Shown here: positions 1 through 6,649 of the stretch, piece after piece
Numbering within the stretch: position 1 is the first letter of the stretch
How the letters are laid out: every line of letters starts with the position of its first letter
From: an uncultured Prevotella sp.
GTDB taxonomy: Bacteria > Bacteroidota > Bacteroidia > Bacteroidales > Bacteroidaceae
Direction of reading: 5' to 3'
Length of the DNA stretch: 18,800 bases
NCBI GenBank assembly: GCA_945863825.1
Contig: CAMBBY010000002.1
Coordinates: forward strand, 1-18,800
Notes under the pieces: model-generated
Seen by the model: only the letters and a program-made list of their open reading frames with translations
Told to the model about the DNA's origin: nothing
The model's database searches: none
Program-made: the position numbers and the translations under genes

Positions 1-48
1 CGAGATTCGCCTTAGTCTCGTGGGCTCGGAGATGTGTATAAGAGACAG
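1..48 (+). other. Nextera i7-side sequencing adapter (artefact)
   Basis: This is not genomic. Bases 1-6 are the end of the flow-cell oligo, 7-14 (TCGCCTTA) are an i7 index, 15-29 are the Nextera read-2 primer part and 30-48 are the transposon mosaic end AGATGTGTATAAGAGACAG. Biological sequence starts at 49. The minus-strand traK reading frame is cut here. Confidence 0.98.
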
Positions 49-267
49 ACGTTGTTCAAGGTCTTTGTTCAAAATGGTTCGCCAGTTGACGATGAGTAAT
101 CCGTGAGGATTGTTGTCCGTCCTCGGTACTCGCTTCAGGAATCCCTCGGTGACAAGTTCTCGCATCAGAACACTGGTTCTACGCTCAATTCGCTGTCGCC
201 CATAATAGGTAAATGCCATTGTCTCTTTGTTGAAGGAGATACTGTCACAGAAAATGCTGAACAGCAC
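49..267 (-). pseudogene. traK: TraK C-terminal part, out of frame with the N-terminal part and cut by the contig end
   Basis: This is the second piece of a split TraK, the conserved conjugative-transposon protein that follows TraJ and is compared with VirB8. Reading the minus strand from about 267 gives an open frame of about 73 codons with SIFCDSISF, KETMAFTYYGRQRIERR, RELVTEG and VPRTDNNPHGLL, all in the order expected for the TraK C-terminal half. This frame is +1 relative to the N-terminal ORF, which stops at 245 just after GTSAV. Removing one base near 258-264 would join the two as GTSA followed by SIFCDSI. The end of the gene is lost at the adapter boundary; I expect about a dozen residues are missing. 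Assignment from recognised TraK sequence; the cause of the frameshift is not known. Confidence 0.75.
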
Positions 268-643
268 TGGTTCCCATGATGTTGCCATAAAATCCTTTCT
301 CCTTTAGGGCATTATACTGTGCAAGACCTGTCTCGTCAATGAGGCACATGGCTTTCTCCATCGTATATTTGATGTACTTGTCATCAGGAGCAAGGGTGAA
401 GAAATAGTGATGGAACATCTCAACATGGCTCTTTGCCTCTACATTGAGTGTTTCTTCCATCGTACTGCGGTTCACAAGGATTGGTACGTTGCCATCAAGC
501 ACATACACCTTCTTTTGGGCATCATTCACCATTCCTCTCGCTGCCCAGATGCTTCCCAAGGATATGACAATGCACCCTAACAGGAACAGGCTACTGATGA
601 TGAGCACCAGTTTGATTTTGTTTTCAATATTCTTAATTACCAT
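245..643 (-). CDS. traK: Conjugative transposon protein TraK, N-terminal part (frameshifted)
   Basis: TraK is an inner-membrane component of the Bacteroidales conjugation machine, thought to act like VirB8 in the channel scaffold. The 132-aa frame opens MVIKNIENKIKLV, followed by one membrane segment at about residues 12-34 (LVLIISSLFLLGCIVISLGSIWAA) and a periplasmic part with VYVLDGNVPILV, EAKSHVEMFHHYFFTLAPDD and DETGLAQYNALKEKGFY, which are TraK hallmarks. A full TraK is about 200 aa, so this is roughly the first two thirds. The frame ends in a short aberrant tail (QHFL) at a stop, and the remaining domain lies in another frame at 49-267. The start is 76 bp downstream of the traJ stop. 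The frameshift could be a true mutation or a single-base consensus error near the low-coverage contig end. Confidence 0.88.
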   Translation of the reverse strand: MVIKNIENKIKLVLIISSLFLLGCIVISLGSIWAARGMVNDAQKKVYVLDGNVPILVNRSTMEETLNVEAKSHVEMFHHYFFTLAPDDKYIKYTMEKAMCLIDETGLAQYNALKEKGFYGNIMGTSAVQHFL

Positions 644-719
644 TGTTATTTATCGTTTTTGTTGCAGTTTTGTTACGTGACTGCTATTTATTTTCGTTTT
701 CGTCATCGTTATCGTTGGG

Positions 720-1844
720 TTACACGCCAATTACTCGGCTTGCGGATTGTCTCATACTTGTTGCCACACCTTCACCGAAGGCTCGGGTTGAGAAGGCGGT
801 ATCACCTTCAGGAATCATCCATGCGGCAAGGTCAGGAACAAGGTTCAAACATTTGAGTGCCACTACACTGGCTGCCATCAGATAACCTGCTGAGAAGAAA
901 GCATTCTGCAAATAGTTGACTATAGTCTCATCGGATGCCGTTACTGCTGCAAGGTCGTTGTACTGGATATTTATCACAATATCAAAGAGTAACAGTACGT
1001 AGAAACCTACGAAGTATAGCATGGCTCCATAGAAATGGACGGTCAGATAACGTGTAATCCACTTTGCCCAGGCTCCTTCCCATTTAGGTAGAAGGCTGAA
1101 TGCCCATTGTATCGGTCCGAAAATGGTCAACATACCCAGAAGTATCTGCTGGCAGTATATCGTTCCCCACCAACCTATACGGAAAGTGATCAAGGCTATC
1201 AGCATGATGACTTTGTCAATCAGCATCACGAGTCCTGCCGTGGTACTGGTCATCTCTGCCTTGACGATATTCTTCTCATCTTCGGCGGCTGCATCAGCAT
1301 CTGTTACATCCTGCACACTGCTTTGGGCAAGGAGGTTGCTCACAGCATTGCTGGCGGCTTTGATAGTGGAGATGGGATCGGATGCTTCATCACCTAACTG
1401 ATACATCAGTTGCTGGACATCATCCATTCGGTCTTCCACCAATGCGGCTTCTGCTTCATAGAGATCATGGGTATAACTGCCTATGGCATTCGGAACATAA
1501 CTTAGAAAGTCCAAAGCACACCAAGTGCTGTTACCTCCTGCTATGCCAGTGTCTGCAGGTGGGTACCACCAGCAGAGGACAATACTCACCACCAGAGGCT
1601 TGAAGAGTTTCATCACATCGAGGGGTTCTCGCTTCACCATCATCTTATAAGCCATGTTGGCACACATGATGATGGCAAACAGTCCTGCCAGTGCCATGGA
1701 CATCTGTATGATCCACCAGAAGGGGCCTTGTCCTCCTGTGAATGTGGCATCTGTCAAGAACTCATTCGTGCGGAAGATTACGTCATCAATCTCTTCTTCG
1801 AGGAGGTTGATACCGAAATCTACTGCTGTGCTGTCATTGCTCAT
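720..1844 (-). CDS. traJ: Conjugative transposon protein TraJ (VirB6-like membrane protein)
   Basis: A 374-aa polytopic inner-membrane protein. TraJ is placed by family knowledge as the VirB6-like channel subunit of Bacteroidales type IV secretion systems. After an acidic N-terminus (LLEEEIDDVIFRTNEFL), hydrophobic segments lie at about 42-66 (PFWWIIQMSMALAGLFAIIM), 82-95, about 204-250 (AGLVMLIDKVIMLIALITF and the following QQILLGMLTIFGPIQWAF), 272-295 (YGAMLYFVGFYVLLLFDIV) and 315-335. The central loop, about 105-200, is soluble and rich in acidic residues and Ala. The C-terminal LNLVPDLAAWMIPEG is typical of TraJ. It begins 12 bp after the preceding 245-aa gene and is followed by traK, the usual traJ-traK order. 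Length and ends look normal. Confidence 0.88.
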   Translation of the reverse strand: MSNDSTAVDFGINLLEEEIDDVIFRTNEFLTDATFTGGQGPFWWIIQMSMALAGLFAIIMCANMAYKMMVKREPLDVMKLFKPLVVSIVLCWWYPPADTGIAGGNSTWCALDFLSYVPNAIGSYTHDLYEAEAALVEDRMDDVQQLMYQLGDEASDPISTIKAASNAVSNLLAQSSVQDVTDADAAAEDEKNIVKAEMTSTTAGLVMLIDKVIMLIALITFRIGWWGTIYCQQILLGMLTIFGPIQWAFSLLPKWEGAWAKWITRYLTVHFYGAMLYFVGFYVLLLFDIVINIQYNDLAAVTASDETIVNYLQNAFFSAGYLMAASVVALKCLNLVPDLAAWMIPEGDTAFSTRAFGEGVATSMRQSASRVIGV

Positions 1845-1856
1845 TTGCTATTCTGT

Positions 1857-2594
1857 TTATTCGTTTGTTATTCTGTTTCCACCACCGGCAGATACTGTGG
1901 CATCGTGCCATCTGTTGTAACCTGCGGTAGCATTCTCATTCACTCTATGCTGGAACCTTGCCAGTGTAGCCACAAGTTTGTCAGCTTGGTTCTTTGTGGC
2001 AAGGTATCGGATTCTTAGAAGCAGATTGTCATTGCTCGCAACAATCTCATCATAGATGGCGAGGTATTGCTTTTGCCTCTCACTATTCGGCATGTAGGCT
2101 TTCTTCGTGGTCTTGATGGCAAAGTCATACATACTTGATAGTTCTGTCCAAGCCTCTATTTCCTGTCTTGAGGTTCGTCCCGTGAGGAAACTTACATTAG
2201 TCTTGAAGGCTTGCAGTTTGCCTTCTATCTTGCTTCCTTCTGTCAGCCAAGCCACATCTACCTCTCTGTCGGCTATGTTCATGGCCTCTATCTTGGCGCG
2301 ACTTTCGAGGTCTGCTTGAATGGTATCAGCATATTCCTCCTGAGGGAGTGAAGCTGTGCTTGCTGCAAGGCGTAGCGTGTTCTTTACCGAAGTGGCGTTC
2401 TTTGCCCCCCTCTTGTAGCTGTTGTGCATCAGGGCATAATACCATTCCGGGGATAGTGCTCCCGAGCCGAGTTCCATCACCTTAATCTGTTCCTCTTTCG
2501 ATTCATCATGATTATAGGTCATGGTTTGAGCCCATGTTTGGCTACCTATGCCAAGCATCAGCACCATGGATAAAATCAATTTCTTCATCTTCAT
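1857..2594 (-). CDS. Exported tra-operon protein upstream of TraJ (possibly DUF5045)
   Basis: A 245-aa protein with a clear signal peptide (MKMKKLILSMVLMLGIGSQTWAQ, cleavage predicted after the AQ motif at about residue 23), so it should act in the periplasm. The mature part is largely helical: MELGSGALSPEWYYALMHNSYKRGAKN, then Ala/Glu-rich helices, LTGRTSRQEIEAWTELSSMYD, and a C-terminal LRIRYLATKNQADKLVATL segment ending in a Gly-rich tail. Proteins like this precede traJ in Bacteroidales conjugative transposons; I think the family is DUF5045 but could not check. It lies 12 bp from both the preceding and following genes, so it is co-transcribed with the transfer genes. Its likely role is in the periplasmic part of the mating channel, inferred only from location and context. 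Confidence 0.7.
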   Translation of the reverse strand: MKMKKLILSMVLMLGIGSQTWAQTMTYNHDESKEEQIKVMELGSGALSPEWYYALMHNSYKRGAKNATSVKNTLRLAASTASLPQEEYADTIQADLESRAKIEAMNIADREVDVAWLTEGSKIEGKLQAFKTNVSFLTGRTSRQEIEAWTELSSMYDFAIKTTKKAYMPNSERQKQYLAIYDEIVASNDNLLLRIRYLATKNQADKLVATLARFQHRVNENATAGYNRWHDATVSAGGGNRITNE

Positions 2595-2606
2595 TGTTCT
2601 CTTTGT

Positions 2607-3359
2607 TTAATAATCCAGGAGGTTGCCGGCTTCTCGCCATCTGCCGAAGGCATCTTCTGCAACCTGCCTAATGGTTTTACTTCTGTATATCTCACTCTTC
2701 CAGTAACTGGTTCTTGCCTGTATGAACTTCCACGTCTGGTAATAGGCAGAGTTGACGATTTCTTTTATCCTATCCAGCGACTTATTGATGTTATCTACCA
2801 TCAGCATCATGCTGGCTGTGGTGCAACATACCTTTCCACTGGCATAAAGAGCAAGTGTCGATACGGATAGGTAGAGGTTCTGACATTCTTCGGCAAGATT
2901 GGCGATAGCTCGCATGTTGACGGTCAGCAACAAAGTGTCGGCTGTTTCAATGCGTCCTCGCCGGAGGATCTTATCGTTGTAGTCATTGAGCATGGTCCTG
3001 TATTTGCCAATCTTGTCCGAAACGGTATCATACGTCCGATAGACATTGAAGCCTGTGCTCACTGTGTTATACACCAAATCTATGATGTCAAAGGCTCTGG
3101 TGTATTTGTCCAACTCTATATTGATGTCCCGATATTCTCGATTTGTCACCTTACTGGCTTTATGCAACAGAGCGTTACTTGTTTCCAAGGTGCTTCGTGT
3201 CAGCAATAGGCTTCGTTGCTGCTTGTGGTCATAGATGTACGCCTCAATCGTTGGAATGTCACGAGGGAATACTTGTGCTGTAGCGGACTTAGGGAACAAT
3301 ACTGCCATAAATAGCAACATCCATAGCCATCTGATCTTTATATGTTTCGTTCTTTGCAT
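2607..3359 (-). CDS. Exported helical protein of the tra operon, function unknown
   Basis: A 250-aa protein with a long basic n-region and a hydrophobic core (KHIKIRWLWMLLFMAVLFPKSATAQ), cleavage predicted near residue 29, so periplasmic or outer-membrane associated. The mature protein appears almost wholly alpha-helical, with regular patterns such as IEAYIYDHKQQRSLLLTRS, YRTMLNDYNDKILRRGRIE, MRAIANLAEECQNLYLSVS and INKSLDRIKEIVNSAY. A Cys-Cys pair (KVCCTT) lies near residue 179. I do not recognise a named family. It is 12 bp upstream of the next exported protein, and the three successive genes encoding exported proteins (870, 250 and 245 aa) look like one periplasmic or outer-membrane sub-assembly of the conjugation apparatus, in the slot where TraH/TraI-type proteins occur in CTnDOT-like elements. 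Inference from position only. Confidence 0.7.
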   Translation of the reverse strand: MQRTKHIKIRWLWMLLFMAVLFPKSATAQVFPRDIPTIEAYIYDHKQQRSLLLTRSTLETSNALLHKASKVTNREYRDINIELDKYTRAFDIIDLVYNTVSTGFNVYRTYDTVSDKIGKYRTMLNDYNDKILRRGRIETADTLLLTVNMRAIANLAEECQNLYLSVSTLALYASGKVCCTTASMMLMVDNINKSLDRIKEIVNSAYYQTWKFIQARTSYWKSEIYRSKTIRQVAEDAFGRWREAGNLLDY

Positions 3360-3411
3360 GATTACTGAATTATTTTAGCGTGATTTGAGAATGATTTAGG
3401 AATGATGGTTG

Positions 3412-6024
3412 TCATTCTTCCTCATCTTCCTGATAAATAGCGTTCTGGCTTCCACCTAATCGCATCCACCGTCTTCGGCATTGTTCTGCAATGCTCATCT
3501 TCCGGTCTCTGTCGGCATTGAGCTTCGGCAGAAGGTCTTTGATCCAAGCCTTGTAGCTATGTTTGTAATGGAGGAACTTCTCTACCATTACCAGGTCGGT
3601 ATAGATTCTTGCCAATCGTGCTTCGATGCTTCGGGCTATCTCCAGACGATCGCTTGCCCATAGCAGATGATACGTTCCATCGGTATCTTCTGTTTCAACA
3701 GCAGGAGTCTTAGAGTATTCTACCGTCACATCGCAATTTGGGTATTGGCGTTTGAGTTCGCTGATCTTCTGATTGACGAGTCTTGCATTCTCATCATCGC
3801 TCTTGTTCGTGTCGAGCTCCATAATCTCTGCTACATTGGAGTCTTCCCAATCACTCGTGAGTTCCCAATCGATCTGGACGATTGCTCTGTGAATCTTGAT
3901 GCCCAGGAAATACTTTGGCTTTCGCGCTATGCTGACTGTCGCCTTGAAGGTTACAGTTCCTTTGACGCTTCCGACTGTTCCTGATCTTATAAAGGTGTAG
4001 CCTGACCATGAGCCGCTGCCTGTCCATGTGATGTGGTAGGCGTTTTGCATATTCTGCATAAGGGCAGGTATTCGGGTGTAGTCATCCGTCACTTCCTTTT
4101 CGCCTTCCTCGGCTTCGCTGATGGCATTCTGAATGTCTCTTATCTGACGGTTGATGTCATCCAACTGGCTTTGTAAGTTCCTAATAGTATCTCTGTTGCT
4201 GTTGTACTGGCTCTGATATTTCAGATACTCTTCCTGAGTTTCCGCTTTGGACATCTTTCTCAGGAGTTCACTATTCTCTGCGTTTAGTGCATCCATTCGA
4301 TTCTGGATAGATGCGGCCTGACCTTCGAGGGATGTTTTTTGAGTTTTCAATTCACTTGTTTGTACACCATCATCTGCATGAAGGGTTGTTCGCATAGAGC
4401 AGTCTTTGGTGTGGTTGCTTGGATTACTACCACAACTGCTACACTTGTATGTGGTGCTTCCTTTACCCAAAGTTCCACCATCATGACAGGTAACGGTGAA
4501 GGTGGCAGAACTTGCTCCTGCTATCTTTCGGGCATCAGAAGCGGTATAGTATCTTCTTGTGTCATAACCTATATAATAGGTGTAGTTGGCTTCTGTTGGA
4601 TGTGAGTCGATGTAATGCTGGAGGTCATCGATGTTATTGATTTCCGTATGCTCTCCATTGGCATTGTATTGATCCAAACGTGCATTCATCTGTGCCATGA
4701 AGGTGTTCCAGTCCATGCTGTAGCTGTCAAAGATTTCCTCATAGACTTCTTCCCTTATGTCCCAGCTCCTGGTTACATGGATCTCGTAAGCGTATGCCTT
4801 GGCATATTGTCCGCTTTTACTTTTGCTCAGAACGTATGACGATGACCAATAGCTTATGTCATACGTATTGACATCATCTGTGTTGTTTAAATGTTGAACA
4901 CGGCTTCGACTCCATCCGGCATGTGCCTCAGAGTTCTGCAACGCTGCTTCTCTCTGGGATGATGACGGATAGAAATTCGGATCTTTCGTGTCTATTCTAT
5001 ACCAATGGTCACCATACAGAATACTGTTGTCATCTGTCGGTGGGTAATAATCACAAAGATTTTCTGATCCATAGTCGCGTCTGTAGATATAGACTCGCTG
5101 GGTATAATACCGTCCCTCAGAGGCATCCTTGTAATCGGTTATCCATCGGGTGAGGTTGTAGTCACTTGCCTTGAAGAGGTTGCTGATATTATCCTCACCC
5201 ATGAGTGTTGTCAGAAGCTGACCTGTAGAGAGGTCTTTGAACTCACCATACATATTAGAGGCATTATCGACCATCGTCAGGATGCTTCCTAACTTCTCCT
5301 GCAAAGAACCATCGAAATTGGAACCTTGCATCAGGTTATCCACACTACTGGTATAGCCTGCTCCTGCCAATCCAACACCTTTACTTATCAGATTATCAAT
5401 GTCTGCCTTCAGATTTTCTTCTGTAAAGGCATTCTCTATGTCATCACCAAGGTGCTCGAAGAGGTTCTTCCAATCCACACTACCAAGGTTGGTAATATTG
5501 AACACAGATTTCAGTTGATCTGAGATTTCTACAAAGGCAATATCCCTAAAACTGAGGGAACTGTTTGTGACTACACTCTCAAACTGCTGGCAGAGTGATT
5601 TTACATCCTCACAGGTCTTCAGCAAGAAACTGCCCCAATAGATGGCTGTAGCAGGATCCTTTACCATGAGTTCGGCACATTGTATGGTCTTTGGGATGAT
5701 ACGTCTGCTGACAATGTTATAGATTCGCTTGTAATAGCGGTTTTCTTCCTCACAATTCCACAAGCCAAGATTGGTGAGGGCTTTCCGGTCAAGGTACTTA
5801 CTGGCAAAGATACCGGCACTGGCTACCTCTGCAGCCTTGTAACTATCATAGATCTTCTGCAGATTTTCATTGTGAAGCATCTCCATGGCGTTCTCCGTGG
5901 TATAGGCTTCACTCATGGCAGCCATGGTCTGATAGTCCACATTGATACTATAGTACTGTGCCCTGACACTAACAGGTAGTGCCAGGGTAAGTACCATAAT
6001 TATTATGTGAAGAAATCTGTTCAC
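3412..6024 (-). CDS. Large exported coiled-coil protein of the tra operon, function unknown
   Basis: An 870-aa protein with a signal peptide (MNRFLHIIIMVLTLALPVSVRAQ, cleavage near residue 23). The first 300 residues are mostly helical with Asn/Ser-rich stretches. Residues 305-500 are rich in Tyr, Ser and Trp (YYTQRVYIYRRDYGS, SYWSSSYVLSKSKSG), suggesting beta structure. A CxxC motif (YKCSSCG, Cys528 and Cys531) with His538 and Cys542 could bind a metal or form disulfides. Residues about 553-643 form a Gln/Glu/Asn-rich coiled coil. A beta-rich segment (660-770) follows, then basic helices (790-850) and a terminal acidic tail. It is exported and co-directional with the tra genes, 29 bp after the alpha-CTD-like gene. 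It may be a surface or mating-pair protein. I do not recognise the family. Confidence 0.72.
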   Translation of the reverse strand: MNRFLHIIIMVLTLALPVSVRAQYYSINVDYQTMAAMSEAYTTENAMEMLHNENLQKIYDSYKAAEVASAGIFASKYLDRKALTNLGLWNCEEENRYYKRIYNIVSRRIIPKTIQCAELMVKDPATAIYWGSFLLKTCEDVKSLCQQFESVVTNSSLSFRDIAFVEISDQLKSVFNITNLGSVDWKNLFEHLGDDIENAFTEENLKADIDNLISKGVGLAGAGYTSSVDNLMQGSNFDGSLQEKLGSILTMVDNASNMYGEFKDLSTGQLLTTLMGEDNISNLFKASDYNLTRWITDYKDASEGRYYTQRVYIYRRDYGSENLCDYYPPTDDNSILYGDHWYRIDTKDPNFYPSSSQREAALQNSEAHAGWSRSRVQHLNNTDDVNTYDISYWSSSYVLSKSKSGQYAKAYAYEIHVTRSWDIREEVYEEIFDSYSMDWNTFMAQMNARLDQYNANGEHTEINNIDDLQHYIDSHPTEANYTYYIGYDTRRYYTASDARKIAGASSATFTVTCHDGGTLGKGSTTYKCSSCGSNPSNHTKDCSMRTTLHADDGVQTSELKTQKTSLEGQAASIQNRMDALNAENSELLRKMSKAETQEEYLKYQSQYNSNRDTIRNLQSQLDDINRQIRDIQNAISEAEEGEKEVTDDYTRIPALMQNMQNAYHITWTGSGSWSGYTFIRSGTVGSVKGTVTFKATVSIARKPKYFLGIKIHRAIVQIDWELTSDWEDSNVAEIMELDTNKSDDENARLVNQKISELKRQYPNCDVTVEYSKTPAVETEDTDGTYHLLWASDRLEIARSIEARLARIYTDLVMVEKFLHYKHSYKAWIKDLLPKLNADRDRKMSIAEQCRRRWMRLGGSQNAIYQEDEEE

Positions 6025-6053
6025 TTCTGCTTTTTCTTATGACGGACAACGAT

Positions 6054-6647
6054 TTATGCCTCAATCAGTTTCTTTTCATAGAGGTTATGCATACGGAAAA
6101 TGAAATCTTTGGCAGCAGCAATGGAATAGTCGATTCGCAAATCTCCAATGACTTGACCGCCAAGACGGAGGTACTCCTCTTTTGCCAGATTGTAGAAGCG
6201 TTCCTCCCAATCGATGCAATCAAGAGCCGAAGGAGAGTCTTCTTCCTCTTTTTCGTTTTCTTCTGCATCTGTTGGTTGCTCAGGGGTAGACATTCCTATA
6301 ATCTCATAGAGTCTATCCTTGTAAACAGATAGCAGATCGTTATGGTTAAGAAGACCTTCATTTTCTTGTATCTCAGAAAGTTTCTCCTTCGACATGCCAA
6401 AATGATAGCCATATGTTGAGAGCTCGTGCGAAAGGCGCTCTATACTGATTTCCCCTAACTTTGGAATACCCAAGAGGTGATGACGCTCACGTAGGCAAAG
6501 CTGACCTATGGTTGTAATACCCGCTCCTTCAAGCAATCGGGCTATTCTAGCTGTCTCATAGGGATCCTTGATGATTAACTCTCTAATAGAATCCTTAGGC
6601 GTAAGGACTCTAATCTTTAATTTCTTGTCGTTGATTTTGTACTTCAT
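6054..6647 (-). CDS. Protein with RNA polymerase alpha-CTD-like helix-hairpin-helix domain
   Basis: A 197-aa cytoplasmic protein. I start it at ATG 6647, two bases after the traG stop; a longer frame from 6755 would overlap traG by 106 bp in a different frame and has no support. Residues about 32-82 (ETARIARLLEGAGITTIGQL, then LLGIPKLGEISIERLSHELS) closely follow the pattern of the C-terminal domain of RNA polymerase alpha subunit, where the helices contact UP-element DNA and activators. A charged linker (about 120-140, Glu-rich) and a helical C-terminal region (WEERFYNLAKEEYLRLGGQV, then YSIAAAKDFIFRMHNLYEKK) follow. It may bind DNA or polymerase and tune tra expression, or reuse the fold as a structural adaptor. 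The fold call is by pattern; the role is inference. Confidence 0.75.
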   Translation of the reverse strand: MKYKINDKKLKIRVLTPKDSIRELIIKDPYETARIARLLEGAGITTIGQLCLRERHHLLGIPKLGEISIERLSHELSTYGYHFGMSKEKLSEIQENEGLLNHNDLLSVYKDRLYEIIGMSTPEQPTDAEENEKEEEDSPSALDCIDWEERFYNLAKEEYLRLGGQVIGDLRIDYSIAAAKDFIFRMHNLYEKKLIEA

Positions 6648-6649
6648 AT

